Of a stretch of 64,000 bases of DNA, positions 8,238 to 17,326 are shown one piece after another. The stretch lies in contig NZ_JANHDP010000005.1 of assembly GCF_024494695.1 (NCBI RefSeq), forward strand, positions 248,001 through 312,000. The letters are read 5' to 3'. This DNA comes from Natronoarchaeum rubrum. Lineage in GTDB: Archaea > Halobacteriota > Halobacteria > Halobacteriales > Natronoarchaeaceae. Each line of letters starts with the position of its first letter. Within the stretch, counting starts at the first letter, position 1. A program made the position numbers and the translations under genes. Below the pieces are notes generated by a model. It was not told where the DNA came from and ran no database searches. It worked only from the letters and a program-made list of their open reading frames with translations.

Positions 8238-9056
8238 ATGACGCAAACCGAACACACGAGCGCGTCAGAGCGACGGCGGGGAGTGCGAGCGGGCGGCGCG
8301 AACGGGGAGTTCGACCGGCGAACGCGGCGGGCCCTCTCCGAGCGGATGGCCGTGACGCCCGTCGGCGGCGGCACGTACGAGGTCGACAGCGAGAGCGGCC
8401 ACAGCTACCTGGTCGACCTCGAAGGCGGGCGGTGTACCTGTCCCGATCACGTCTACCGCGGCGCGCGGTGTAAACATCTCCGGCGCGTCGCCATCGACGT
8501 TTCCGAGGGCAGGGTCCCGCCGCCGGGGAAGGTAGCCGTCGACTGCGAGGTCTGTGGCGCCGAGCTGTTCGTCGACGAGACGGCTCCGGGGCCGCACCTC
8601 TGTGCGGACCACGAGTTCGACGTCGGCGACGCGGCCTACGACCGCAACACCGGCGATCGCGTGCTCGTGGTGGCGCCGCCCGCCGGCCGGGCCGACGAGG
8701 TCCCGATCCGGCACGGGCGGACCGTCGCCGACCACTACTCGAACGCCGACTATCCCGAGGACGACGCCGTCGTCGCCGCGGTGTACGCCCAGGCGGTCCG
8801 GATCACCGAGGACGGGACGGTCCCCTCGGAGCTGACCGTCTACTCGTTCCCGCGATCGCGGCTCTCACAGGTGCCGGTCGAGAATTCGGCCGGTTCGGAA
8901 CGGCGTCACGACGCCGGAGCGAGGTCGCAGGACGCCGATCAGCGGCGTCGGGAGCGCAGCGGCAACGCCGAGCAGCGGCGCCAGAAGAACGGCAGCGGCG
9001 CCGAGCAGCGGCGTCTGGACGACGCCGAGCGGCGCAGTTCCGGCGTCGTCCGCTGA
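8238..9056 (+). CDS. SWIM zinc-finger domain protein
   Basis: A 272-residue protein with a SWIM finger: C66-x-C68, then C78-x-H80 (GRCTCPD ... ARCKHLR). SWIM fingers bind DNA or protein partners; archaeal SWIM proteins have been linked to recombination factors, but the partner here is unknown. A second Cys/His cluster (C103, C106, C122, H125) could hold another zinc. The tail from about residue 215 is low-complexity and basic, repeating short QRR units (AEQRR, DAERR), unlike the acidic bulk of the proteome. The start at 8238 was chosen over a further-upstream in-frame ATG because the SWIM family begins nearby and the intervening residues look non-coding. Confidence 0.8.
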   Translation: MTQTEHTSASERRRGVRAGGANGEFDRRTRRALSERMAVTPVGGGTYEVDSESGHSYLVDLEGGRCTCPDHVYRGARCKHLRRVAIDVSEGRVPPPGKVAVDCEVCGAELFVDETAPGPHLCADHEFDVGDAAYDRNTGDRVLVVAPPAGRADEVPIRHGRTVADHYSNADYPEDDAVVAAVYAQAVRITEDGTVPSELTVYSFPRSRLSQVPVENSAGSERRHDAGARSQDADQRRRERSGNAEQRRQKNGSGAEQRRLDDAERRSSGVVR

Positions 9057-9078
9057 TCGCCCCGCTTTTCGACCGATT

Positions 9079-10392
9079 TTACCGCTTTTGGAGTTTCACG
9101 TCGACGCCGTCTTTGGGATGCATCGTCAGCGACCCGCGCAGCTCCAGCTCTCCGTCGCCGACTCCGTCGAGTCGGTACTCGCTCGCGATCGTCGCCAGCA
9201 CGATCGTCGCCTCGGTCAGCGAGAACTGCTTGCCGATGCAGGAACGGGGTCCGGCGCCGAACGGGAAGTAGGCGTACGTGGGGTGGTCCGAATCGTCCCA
9301 GCGCTCGGGCCGGAACGCCTCGGGATCCTCGAAGTAGCGCGGATCGCGGTGGGTCGCCCACTGGGATAGCATCACGAGCGAATCTTCCGGAATCTCGTAC
9401 CCTCCGATCTCGACGTCCTCGTCGGACTGGCGGAACATCGCGTACACCGGCGGGTACAGCCGCATCGCCTCGTCGAGAACCTTCCGGACGTAGGTGAGCT
9501 CTCGGACGTCCGCGAACGTCGCCCGGCCGTCGACGACGGCGTCGACCTCCTCGTGGACCTTCCGTTCGGCGTCGGGATGCTCCGAGAGCAGGTGCCACGT
9601 GTACGTCAGCGCCAGCGCCGTCGTGTCGTGGCCCGCCAGCAGCATCGTCATCAGCTCGTCGCGGATCTGCCTGTCGTCGATCTCGTCCTCGCGGCGCGCC
9701 CGGAGCAGGATCGACAGCAGGTCGTCGTGGTCCTCGATGGAATCTCGTCGCTCGGCCACGATGTCGTCGATCACGCCCTCCAGCGTCTCGATGGCGTCGT
9801 GGTACTCGCGGTTCTCCGGCGTCGGCAGCCAGTCGGGGACGACCACGCGCCGCGGTTCCGGCTCGAAGCGCCGCCCCAGCGGCTCTAAGTTCTCCTGGAC
9901 CACGCGCGTGCGCGCCTCCCCGAGGTCGGCGCCGAACATCGCGTCAACGATGATCCCGACGGTGAGTTGCGCCATCTCGGCCTCGACGTCGCGCACCTCG
10001 CCGGGCTCCCAGCGTTCGATCAGGTCCTCGGTGCGTTCGGCCATCATATCGGCCAGGTCGGCGACCCGGTCGGGCGCGAACGCGGGCTGGGCGAGCTGGC
10101 GCATCTCGCGCCAGAACGGCCCCTCGCTGAGCAAGAGTCCCTGGCCCAGCAGCTCCTCCATCGCGTCGGTCTGGAAGTCGGGCTTGCTAAAGCGGTCGGC
10201 GTCGTCGACCAGCACCCGCTCGACGGCGCGCGGCGTCGTGAACAGGTACGTTTGCTGGCGACCCAGCCGGAACGTCGCGGCGTCGCCGTAGGCGTCGCGC
10301 ATGTCGGTCGCGAACCGGAACGGGTCGCGGGCGTAGTACGGCGTCGCGCCCACCAGCGGGAGGTCCTGGGGTCCGGGCGGCTGTGGGTGCAT
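9079..10392 (-). CDS. Cytochrome P450, CYP174-like
   Basis: A 437-residue soluble P450 monooxygenase. All family landmarks are present: the I-helix oxygen-binding motif AGHDTT at about residue 250, the K-helix ExxR as EAMR at about 308, the PERF-like FRPERW, and the heme-thiolate loop FPFGAGPRSCIG with Cys at about 385. Haloarchaea generally carry a CYP174 enzyme of this length, and the sequence fits that group. The physiological substrate is unknown, and no ferredoxin or reductase gene is adjacent. It converges with the SWIM gene across a T-rich gap of about 22 bp. Confidence 0.92.
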   Translation of the reverse strand: MHPQPPGPQDLPLVGATPYYARDPFRFATDMRDAYGDAATFRLGRQQTYLFTTPRAVERVLVDDADRFSKPDFQTDAMEELLGQGLLLSEGPFWREMRQLAQPAFAPDRVADLADMMAERTEDLIERWEPGEVRDVEAEMAQLTVGIIVDAMFGADLGEARTRVVQENLEPLGRRFEPEPRRVVVPDWLPTPENREYHDAIETLEGVIDDIVAERRDSIEDHDDLLSILLRARREDEIDDRQIRDELMTMLLAGHDTTALALTYTWHLLSEHPDAERKVHEEVDAVVDGRATFADVRELTYVRKVLDEAMRLYPPVYAMFRQSDEDVEIGGYEIPEDSLVMLSQWATHRDPRYFEDPEAFRPERWDDSDHPTYAYFPFGAGPRSCIGKQFSLTEATIVLATIASEYRLDGVGDGELELRGSLTMHPKDGVDVKLQKR

Positions 10393-10582
10393 CTCACAGG
10401 ATATTGGTCTGCACGAACAAGAGTCTCTCGCCCGTTCCGCGACCGACAGAGCGGTGCGAAGCGTCCGGTTCGTTGAACCACGGACTCCGTTTCGAACGAC
10501 GGCGGCGTGTCAGCCTCTCGCAAAGCACAACTCCTCTTTAGCTATCGTCATTATTTTGACCGTGCTGTCGCTCGTTGCACGT

Positions 10583-11035
10583 ATGCGACGGCGAGCACTC
10601 CTCGGGTGTCTAACCGCTCTCTGCGGCGGTATCTCCGGATGCAGTGCGCTCGAAACGACGGCAGCCCCACAGTCGAACAGGACGCAGCGGCCGCCGACGG
10701 AAGTCAGGTCCTCGCTACCGGAGTCCGTCGATCAAACGTTCGACGTCACCGTCGAGGAGCAGACCGACGGATACGTTCGACTCCGAGTGACGACGACGCT
10801 CAGCGGGGGCTCGGAGGATCTCACACCGACTCGGATGACACTCAAGTTCAACGAGGACAATGAGCTTCAGGACGAAGCCGTGATTTCGGACCCCGAGTTC
10901 GGCCAGTCGATCACGAAAACGCTCTCCGGAGATATCGGTACGGGGGAGAGAGACGTGAGTCTGAGTAGTCACACGGAGTTCGAACCACACGGATCGCTGT
11001 CGCTGCACTACACGAAACTCCTCCCGGAGGAGTGA
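10583..11035 (+). CDS. Tat-exported lipoprotein of unknown function
   Basis: A 150-residue protein beginning MRRRALLGCLTALCGG, with a lipobox ISGC near residue 21. This should be exported by Tat and lipid-anchored outside the membrane. The mature part is a short beta-rich domain (TFDVTVEEQTDGYVRLRVTTT and later strands) ending in SLSLHYTKLLPEE. The start at 10583 is fixed by the signal sequence; the in-frame DNA upstream does not look coding. GC content is slightly lower than its neighbours. I do not recognise the family. Confidence 0.7.
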   Translation: MRRRALLGCLTALCGGISGCSALETTAAPQSNRTQRPPTEVRSSLPESVDQTFDVTVEEQTDGYVRLRVTTTLSGGSEDLTPTRMTLKFNEDNELQDEAVISDPEFGQSITKTLSGDIGTGERDVSLSSHTEFEPHGSLSLHYTKLLPEE

Positions 11036-11082
11036 CGGCCCGTCCGTTTCCGCGATGTCGCAACCCGTCGCAGTTGGTTCGG

Positions 11083-11508
11083 CTACTCCCCCACGTCGTC
11101 CAGCCGCGCCTGGCTGGAGTGGCCGGTCAGCTCGTCGAAGTCCGTCCCCTCCGAGAGCGCAGTTTCTTTTTTGACGCGGTAGTTTCCGCCGTCCGTGGTG
11201 TAGAGGTCGGCGGGATGGAAGAAGTACCAGTCCTCGCGGTCGAACCGGACGCCGATGCGGGGCTTGGCGCCGAAGTTCTGGGAGAAATAGACCAGCGCCT
11301 CGACCTCCTCGCCCGTGAGATAGATGGGGTCGCCCGCACTGGACTTCGCCTCGATCGCGTAGAAATCCCCGCCGTTGCCAGCCAGCGCATCGGGCAGTTC
11401 CCGCTCGGTCGCGCTCCCGCTGGCCGGCGCCCGCATCACCGCGAAGCCGGCCTCGTCTAACTTGTTGACGAGTTCGCGCTCGCGCCGGTCGCCTTTCGCG
11501 TTCGACAT
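11083..11508 (-). CDS. hjc: Holliday junction resolvase Hjc
   Basis: A 141-residue archaeal structure-specific endonuclease that cuts four-way junctions in homologous recombination. The PD-(D/E)xK nuclease core is visible: an N-terminal Glu in [12 protein letters not shown], Asp in [13 protein letters not shown] and the E-x-K of IEAK. The N-terminus [14 protein letters not shown] is the standard haloarchaeal one. It lies downstream of, and on the same strand as, the rhodanese/MBL gene, 127 bp away. Confidence 0.93.
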   Translation of the reverse strand: MSNAKGDRRERELVNKLDEAGFAVMRAPASGSATERELPDALAGNGGDFYAIEAKSSAGDPIYLTGEEVEALVYFSQNFGAKPRIGVRFDREDWYFFHPADLYTTDGGNYRVKKETALSEGTDFDELTGHSSQARLDDVGE

Positions 11509-11635
11509 TAGCGGTAGGTGGGGCGGGTCGCTCTTGAACCCCCTGATTGGCGTCTGAATCGCGGACGGCGATACGGTCAGTCCGCCGACTCGGGGCGGCG
11601 CGGTCTGCCCGCCGACGCGACGCGGAAGCGTTCGG

Positions 11636-12778
11636 TCACGCCGCGCAGCTGTTCGGCCCGGTTTCGAGTTCGGCGGCGTCCTCCTCGGTCTCGACCGACC
11701 GCTCGCCGGCGTTGATCGCGATGATCGTCTCGTAGCTCGATGGCTTCTCGGGGAGATCGTCGGTGATCCGGTCGACGAACGCCTCGCGGTCGAGGCCGAG
11801 CAGATCGAGGTCGGTCCGCAGGTCGCCCAGCCGCGCCCGGATCGGCTCGCCGCGGCTGCCGCTCTCGTAGCGGTTGTCGGCGGTCACCGAGACGTGTCCC
11901 GGAAGCACGGTCAGGTCGTCGTCGAGTTCCAGTAGTGTCTCGTGGAGCGACTCGTAGAGCAACTCGGCGCCGCGCTCGGCGCCTTCCTCGCCGAAGCTCA
12001 GCTCCGTCCGGCCCACCGAGTCGACGAACAGCGTGTCCCCCGAGAGCAGGTACTCGTCGTCGACCAGCAGGTTCGCCATGTCCATCGTGTGGCCGGGCGT
12101 GTGCAGAGCCCGCACCTCGACGCCGCCGAGATCGATCCGCTCGCCGTCGTCGAGCGATTCGTAGTCGTGCTCGACGGTCGGGTCGTCGACGTCGATCCCG
12201 AGCCGGTAGGGAACGTCCAGCCGCTCGGCCAGCCCCGGCCCGCCCGAGACGTGGTCGGCGTGGACGTGGGTGTCGACGACCGCCGTCACGTCCAGCCCCA
12301 GCTCCTGGGCCGCGACGGCGAACTCGTCGGTCTGGCGCGTCGGATCGACGACGACGGCCTCGCCCGACGATCGGGAGCCGACGACGTAGCCCAGACAGCC
12401 CGTCGCGGGGCGCTGAATCTGCCGAACGAGCAGGTCGCCGTCCGCGACGTCGACGTGCTCGTGGACCGTCGCCCACTCTTCCATCCCGCCGCGGACGACG
12501 CTCACGCCGTCGTACCCCTCGTCTTCGAGGTTGAGGGCGAACGGCGTCGAGGTGAGTCCTTTCCCGCAGATCGCGACGATCGGATCGCCGTCGACCGCGG
12601 CTTCTACCTGCCGCAGGTGCTCGTCGCCGAACCCCTCGTCCGGATCGAACGGGACGTTCGCGGCGCCGTGGACGTGCCACTGATCGAAGCTGTCCTCCTC
12701 TCGCGTGTCGACGAGCGTGAACCGGCCGCCCTCCTCGAGCCTGTCGGCCAGCTCCCTCGCGGTGATCTGGTCGATCAT
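11636..12778 (-). CDS. Rhodanese-like / metallo-beta-lactamase fusion (persulfide dioxygenase-like)
   Basis: A 380-residue protein. Residues 1-100 are a rhodanese domain whose active loop reads CGKGLTS, so the sulfur-accepting Cys is present. The remainder is a metallo-beta-lactamase fold with the metal motif THVHADH, Asp in [12 protein letters not shown] and His in LPGHVS. This order resembles persulfide dioxygenases and sulfur transferases of the ETHE1 group, which suggests a role in thiol or sulfide handling. The C-terminal 60 residues ([13 protein letters not shown] ... CAA) are a typical MBL extension. The ATG at 12778 is preferred to the in-frame ATG at 12820 because the rhodanese fold starts here and a TATA-like GATATTG lies just upstream. 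Confidence 0.88.
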   Translation of the reverse strand: MIDQITARELADRLEEGGRFTLVDTREEDSFDQWHVHGAANVPFDPDEGFGDEHLRQVEAAVDGDPIVAICGKGLTSTPFALNLEDEGYDGVSVVRGGMEEWATVHEHVDVADGDLLVRQIQRPATGCLGYVVGSRSSGEAVVVDPTRQTDEFAVAAQELGLDVTAVVDTHVHADHVSGGPGLAERLDVPYRLGIDVDDPTVEHDYESLDDGERIDLGGVEVRALHTPGHTMDMANLLVDDEYLLSGDTLFVDSVGRTELSFGEEGAERGAELLYESLHETLLELDDDLTVLPGHVSVTADNRYESGSRGEPIRARLGDLRTDLDLLGLDREAFVDRITDDLPEKPSSYETIIAINAGERSVETEEDAAELETGPNSCAA

Positions 12779-12835
12779 GGATCGATCTACGAGCGATGGA
12801 TCAATATCGGTTCGTACCAAGTGGTTTGGGCCCGG

Positions 12836-12988
12836 CTACTCGTCGTCGGCGTCCAGAGCGATGCCACAGCGCAGTTCGGCCGGCCCCGCGAACTCGGTCT
12901 CGGTGGGCGGCGTCCCCGCGTCGGCGTCGTCCGCGGTCGTTTCGTCGTCCCGTTCGCCGTCCGCGTCGTCGCTCCGATCTACGGACAT
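12836..12988 (-). CDS. Very small acidic hypothetical protein
   Basis: A predicted 50-residue protein rich in Asp, Glu and Thr, ending FAGPAELRCGIALDADDE. The start codon at 12988 is supported by a TATA-like GCTATAAC at 13017-13024, about 30 nt upstream, which fits a leaderless transcript. Other in-frame starts (13015, 13087) would lie on or before that box. There is no recognisable domain. It is on the same strand as argF and downstream of it; coding status rests on the promoter and codon bias. Confidence 0.45.
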   Translation of the reverse strand: MSVDRSDDADGERDDETTADDADAGTPPTETEFAGPAELRCGIALDADDE

Positions 12989-13142
12989 ACGGTGCGTCTT
13001 CGCGTAGCCATTCATTGTTATAGCGCAGCTAACTGGACCGTAACTGGCACGTTTCCGAAGGTAGGCGGTAGGTACTCCGTTCGCCAAAAACGGGGCCGGG
13101 CGCGCTCGCGACTACACCCGATCGAGCAGCCACATGGGTATC

Positions 13143-14105
13143 CTACACCTGATCCAGCAGCCAGACCAGCAATCCCTTCTGGGCGTGCAGGCGGTTCTCG
13201 GCCTGATCCCACACCGCGGCGCTATCGGACTCCATGACGTCGTCGGTGATCTCCTCGCCGCGGTGGGCTGGCAGGCAGTGCATCACCGAGGCGTCGTCGG
13301 CGTGAGCGAGCAGGTCCTCGCTGACCTGGAACCCGTCGAAGGCGTCCATCCGCACGTCGCGCTCGTCCTCTTGGCCCATGCTGATCCAGACGTCGGTGTA
13401 GATCACGTCGGCGTCGGTGGCGGCTTCGACTGGATCGGACGTGATCGTCGGATCGCCGCCCATATCGCGGGCGCGCTCGACGACGTCGTCGTCGATGCCG
13501 TACCCCTCCGGCGTCGCGACGGTCAGATCGATGTCGGTCAGTGCGCAGCCCAGCACGAACGACTGGGCGACGTTGTTGCCGTCACCGATCCACGTCGCCT
13601 GCACGTCCTCGAACCCGCCCTCGTGCTCGCGGATCGTCAGCAGGTCCGCGAGCGTCTGGCAGGGGTGGGCGTCGTCGGTCAGCCCGTTGACGACGGGCAC
13701 GTCGGCGTATCGGGCCAGCTCGACGGCGTTGGCGTGCTTGAACACGCGGGCCATCAGCACGTCGACGTACCGCGAGAGCGCCCGCGAGGTGTCGCGCAGG
13801 GGCTCGCCGCGGCCGAGTTGGATGTCGTCCTCGCCGAGGAAGATGGCGTGGCCGCCCAGCTGGGTCATCCCGGTCTCGAAGGAGACGCGGGTGCGCGTCG
13901 AGGGCTTCTGGAACAGCATGCCCAGCGTCTGCTGGTCGAAGTCGTCGTGTGGTCCCTCGTCCTCGAACTCGGCTTTGTACTCGGCGGCGACGTCGAGAAC
14001 GTCGTCGAGTTCGTCGCCCGTCAGGTCGTCGACGTCGAGGAAGTGGCGTACCTCCGAGTCGCCGTACTTGCCGGGTGCGCGCCGGCTGTCGCGAGCGTCG
14101 CTCAT
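13143..14105 (-). CDS. argF: Ornithine carbamoyltransferase ArgF
   Basis: A 320-residue enzyme that makes citrulline from ornithine and carbamoyl phosphate. The carbamoyl-phosphate loop STRTR, the HPCQ motif (DDAHPCQTLAD) and the C-terminal HCLP motif (VMHCLPAHRGEE) are all present. It is the last gene of the argW-X-C-B-D-E-F block, and its ATG overlaps the argE stop by 4 nt (ATGA), so translation is probably coupled. Length is normal. Confidence 0.95.
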   Translation of the reverse strand: MSDARDSRRAPGKYGDSEVRHFLDVDDLTGDELDDVLDVAAEYKAEFEDEGPHDDFDQQTLGMLFQKPSTRTRVSFETGMTQLGGHAIFLGEDDIQLGRGEPLRDTSRALSRYVDVLMARVFKHANAVELARYADVPVVNGLTDDAHPCQTLADLLTIREHEGGFEDVQATWIGDGNNVAQSFVLGCALTDIDLTVATPEGYGIDDDVVERARDMGGDPTITSDPVEAATDADVIYTDVWISMGQEDERDVRMDAFDGFQVSEDLLAHADDASVMHCLPAHRGEEITDDVMESDSAAVWDQAENRLHAQKGLLVWLLDQV

Positions 14106-15190
14106 TCGTCGTCACCCCGCAGGCGCTCGGCGACATCGACGAGCACGTCCACCGAGCGATCGTACTCTTCGAGTGCGAGGTGTTCGTTCGGCGCGTGGTC
14201 CAGATCCGAGTCGCCCGGGCCGTAGGTGACCATCGGGCAGTCCCAGTGCTGAGCGAACACGTTCATGTCGCTGGTGCCGGTCTTGCGCAGCAGGCGCGGG
14301 TCGCCGTCGGCCTGCCGGATCGCGACGCGGAACGCCCGGGCGACGTTCGTCCGGGGGCTCTGCATCACGGGCTCGACCTTGTCGTTCCAGTGGACGCTGC
14401 CGACGCCTTCGAGGTAACCGTCGGCGATCTCGCGGACCTCCTCGACGGTGAGCCGCGGCGGCACGCGCAACTGGACGTCCATCGTCGCCTCGACGGAGAG
14501 GCCGTCGTCGGTCAGGCCGCCATCGAGGTCGGTGGGCTTGGGCGTCACCTGCTCGAAGACCGGGCCCCACTCGTCCTCCTCGAACTCGTCTTCGACTTTC
14601 GACCACCAGGCGATGGCGTCCTGAATGGCGTTGTTCTCCGGCCGCGAGCTGTGGCCGGACTCGCTCGTCGCGACGTAGGTGCCCGCGAGCAGGCCCCGGT
14701 AGCCCAGCGTGATGCCGTCCCAGCCGCTGGGTTCGCCGTTGATAACGGCGTCGGGTCCCGACTCTCGGTCCTCGACGACGTGACGCGAGCCCCGCGAGTC
14801 GACTTCCTCGCCGGTGACGCCGATGAAGCTCACGCCGGTGCGGACGGCGGCGACGGCCATCGCGGCCAGCGGGCCGGTGGCGTCGACGCTCCCGCGTCCC
14901 CACAGCGCCTCGCCGGCGCGGATCCCCTCGTCGTACTTGCTGTCGTCGATCCGAACGGGGATGTCGCCCGGAACGGTGTCGATGTGCGACGTGAGGAGCA
15001 CCGAGTCGTCGGCCGGCGCGCGCACGTTACCGATGTCGTCGATCCACGCCTCGCGGTCGTGGGCCTCGAAGAACTCGACGAGGCGCTCGGCGACGGCTTC
15101 CTCCTCGCCGGTCGGCGAGGGGATCTCCACGAGGTCGACGAGCAGGTCGCGCGCGTCGTCGGCCGAGATGGTGGCGAGTGCGGAGCTCAC
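14102..15190 (-). CDS. argE: [LysW]-ornithine/lysine hydrolase (ArgE/LysK)
   Basis: A 362-residue M20-family zinc amidase expected to release ornithine from the ArgW carrier. The metal ligands appear as TSHIDTVPG (His, Asp) and VTGEEVDSRGS (Glu-Glu); a further ligand is likely at the C-terminal HAPNEH. The GTG start at 15190 overlaps the argD stop (GTGA), and the stop overlaps argF (ATGA). Because the operon carries argW and argX, the substrate is inferred to be the carrier-bound amine, not N-acetylornithine. Confidence 0.9.
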   Translation of the reverse strand: MSSALATISADDARDLLVDLVEIPSPTGEEEAVAERLVEFFEAHDREAWIDDIGNVRAPADDSVLLTSHIDTVPGDIPVRIDDSKYDEGIRAGEALWGRGSVDATGPLAAMAVAAVRTGVSFIGVTGEEVDSRGSRHVVEDRESGPDAVINGEPSGWDGITLGYRGLLAGTYVATSESGHSSRPENNAIQDAIAWWSKVEDEFEEDEWGPVFEQVTPKPTDLDGGLTDDGLSVEATMDVQLRVPPRLTVEEVREIADGYLEGVGSVHWNDKVEPVMQSPRTNVARAFRVAIRQADGDPRLLRKTGTSDMNVFAQHWDCPMVTYGPGDSDLDHAPNEHLALEEYDRSVDVLVDVAERLRGDDE

Positions 15191-16323
15191 GAGCCATCAC
15201 CCAGTTCCTCGACCAGCGCGTCGACCACCTGATCGGCGTGCTCGCGCTCGATCGTCAGCGGCGGCAGCAGCCGCAGCACCGATCGACCGGCCGGCAGCGC
15301 GAGGATGCCGTGGTTCAGCGCGAGCTGCTTGAGCAGGCGGTTCGAGCCGCGCTTGACCTCGACGCCGATCATCAGTCCTTCGCCGCGAACGTCCCGCACC
15401 GTGTCGCCGAGTTCGGCCTCGATCTCCTCGCGCAGGTAGGAGCCGACCTCGGCGGCGTGTTCGGGGACGTCCTCGTCGACGATCGTCGAGACCGTCGCCT
15501 CGGCGGCGGCGCTGATGACCGGCCCGCCCGAGAACGTCGAGGCGTGCGAGCCGTAGTTCTCGGCGATCCAGTCGCGACACAGCGTCGCGCCGATCGGGAA
15601 CCCGTTGCCCAGCCCCTTCGCGCTGGTGAGGATGTCCGGGACGACGCCGCTCTGCTCGGCGGCCCACAGCGTCCCCGTCCGGCCCATCCCGGTCTGGACT
15701 TCGTCGAAGATCAAGGCGGCGTCGTTGGCCTCGGTCTCCTCGCGGGCGGCTTCGAGGAACCCTTTTTCGGCGGGGTTGATCCCGCCCTCGCCCTGGATCG
15801 GCTCGACGATCACCGCGGCGGTGTCGTCGTCGACCGCGTCGGCCAGCGCGTCGGGATCGTTGTACGGGACGAACTCGACGTCGCCGATCAGCGGCTCGTA
15901 GGGCTTCTTGTACTTGTCTTTCCAGGTGGTCGCGAGCGCACCCATCGTGCGGCCGTGGAACCCCTGCATCGTCGCGACGATCTTCGAGTCACCCGTCGCC
16001 GACCGGGCGAACTTCAGCGCGGCCTCGTTGGCCTCGGTGCCGGAGTTACAGAGCCAGGTCTTGTCGATGCCCTCGGGTGCGGTCTCGGCCAGCAGTTCGT
16101 AGATCGCCGTCCGGGACTCGACGGGATACGACGCCTGCACGTACGTCAGGTCGTCGAGCTGGTCGCGCACCGCGGCGTCGACGGCGTCGTGGCCGTGGCC
16201 AAGCGGGACGCAGGCGTAGCTCGCGCCCATGTCGAGGAATTCGTTCCCGCCGTCGTCGTACAGGTACGGTCCGTCGCCCGATTCGATCTGGATCGGCTTC
16301 TCGTTGAAAATGAATCCGCTCAT
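15187..16323 (-). CDS. argD: [LysW]-glutamate/aminoadipate semialdehyde transaminase (ArgD/LysJ)
   Basis: A 378-residue class-III PLP aminotransferase. The cofactor lysine sits in TSAKGLGNGFPIGA (about residue 235). The aldehyde-binding and PLP-phosphate segments CNSGTEANEAALK and FDEVQTGMGRTG are also clear. It converts the carrier-bound semialdehyde to the amine between the ArgC and ArgE steps. The ATG overlaps the argB stop by 4 nt. The neighbouring argW and argX decide the carrier-bound substrate; whether it also serves lysine synthesis cannot be told from sequence. Confidence 0.92.
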   Translation of the reverse strand: MSGFIFNEKPIQIESGDGPYLYDDGGNEFLDMGASYACVPLGHGHDAVDAAVRDQLDDLTYVQASYPVESRTAIYELLAETAPEGIDKTWLCNSGTEANEAALKFARSATGDSKIVATMQGFHGRTMGALATTWKDKYKKPYEPLIGDVEFVPYNDPDALADAVDDDTAAVIVEPIQGEGGINPAEKGFLEAAREETEANDAALIFDEVQTGMGRTGTLWAAEQSGVVPDILTSAKGLGNGFPIGATLCRDWIAENYGSHASTFSGGPVISAAAEATVSTIVDEDVPEHAAEVGSYLREEIEAELGDTVRDVRGEGLMIGVEVKRGSNRLLKQLALNHGILALPAGRSVLRLLPPLTIEREHADQVVDALVEELGDGS

Positions 16324-17240
16324 TGTGTCGCCTCCTCGGTGTCCTCGTCCGCGTTCTCGCCCTCGCCGTCCGCGTCCGTTTCGGCGTCCGCATCGTCGGC
16401 ATCCTCGTCGGGTAGCGCGCTCGCCGCGATGTGCGTGCCGCCGCCGTCGACGGCCGACAGCACCGGCTCTTCGGCGTTGGCGTCCGCGACGACGACTTCT
16501 TCCGCGCCGCCCGACAGCGCCTCCTTGGCGGCCATGACCTTCTTCGTCATGAACCCTTCAGCGGCGTCCTCGATCCGTTCGAGGCCTGCGGGGTCGTCGG
16601 CCGTCTCGATCAGCGTCGAGTCGTCCTCGGGATCTTCGAGTACGCCGGGCACGTCCGTCAGCACGACGAGCGTGGCGTCGAGCGCGCCGGCGACCGCCGC
16701 CGCGGCGCGGTCGGCGTCGGCGTTGACGGCGGTGTACCCGCCCGACTTCTCCTCGCCGAGCATCGGCACCGTCACGACGGGCGTGTACTCGCCGTCGAGC
16801 AGCGTCTCCAGCAGATCGGCGTTGACGTCGGTGATCTTCCCCGAGTGGTCGCCGCGCTTGATCTTCTTTTTACCATCTTCGACGACGCGCACGGCCGACT
16901 TCCGGCGGCCCGAGAGCACCTGTCCGTCGACGCCCGACAGGCCCACCGCGTTGACGCCCTGATTCTGCAGGGCCTCGGTGAGGTCGGTGTTGAGTTTTCC
17001 AGGTAGCACCATCTCGAAGACCTCCATCGTGCGCTCGTCGGTGAACCGTCCGACGACGCCGCCCGGCGTCTCGACGTAGGTGGGTTCCTCGCCCAGTTCT
17101 TCGAGCGTGTCGTCGACGGCCGTCGAGCCGCCGTGGACGACCACCACGTCTTCGCCCTGCGATACGAGCTCCGCGACGTCGGCCAGCGCTCCCGCGGGGT
17201 CGACCGCGCGCGCGCCGCCGATCTTGAGTACAGTCGTCAT
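16320..17240 (-). CDS. argB: [LysW]-glutamate/aminoadipate kinase (ArgB/LysZ)
   Basis: A 306-residue amino-acid-kinase-fold enzyme that phosphorylates the carrier-bound side-chain carboxylate. Visible motifs include VVVHGGSTAVDD near the N-terminus, GLSGVDGQ, and VNADADRAAAAVAGAL plus VVLTDVPGV in the nucleotide site. The catalytic domain ends at about ASALPDED (residue 270). After it comes a disordered tail of about 35 residues made almost only of Asp, Glu, Ala and Thr. It has its own upstream TATA-like box after an 86-bp gap from argC, and overlaps argD by 4 nt. Confidence 0.92.
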   Translation of the reverse strand: MTTVLKIGGARAVDPAGALADVAELVSQGEDVVVVHGGSTAVDDTLEELGEEPTYVETPGGVVGRFTDERTMEVFEMVLPGKLNTDLTEALQNQGVNAVGLSGVDGQVLSGRRKSAVRVVEDGKKKIKRGDHSGKITDVNADLLETLLDGEYTPVVTVPMLGEEKSGGYTAVNADADRAAAAVAGALDATLVVLTDVPGVLEDPEDDSTLIETADDPAGLERIEDAAEGFMTKKVMAAKEALSGGAEEVVVADANAEEPVLSAVDGGGTHIAASALPDEDADDADAETDADGEGENADEDTEEATQ

Positions 17241-17257
17241 GAGTATTCTTGTTAGCT

Positions 17258-17270
17258 ACTGTGAAACAGT
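17258..17270. promoter_or_regulatory. Dyad at the start of argB transcription
   Basis: ACTGT-GAA-ACAGT is a perfect 5-bp inverted repeat with a 3-nt spacer, 18 bp upstream of the argB ATG. A TATA-like GTTTTGATAC (minus strand, about 17279-17288) predicts transcription starting inside the dyad. It could be an operator of an internal argB promoter or a small hairpin. Confidence 0.35.
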
Positions 17271-17326
17271 GGGTCGGTATCAAAACTGACGATTCGAGTC
17301 CGCCAGACGGGCGGATTCGACCGATC

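Noticed and set aside
14102..17240. Lysine rather than arginine pathway
   Set aside because: The presence of argF, argG and argH in the same block supports arginine; a dual role cannot be excluded, but no lysine-specific gene is present.
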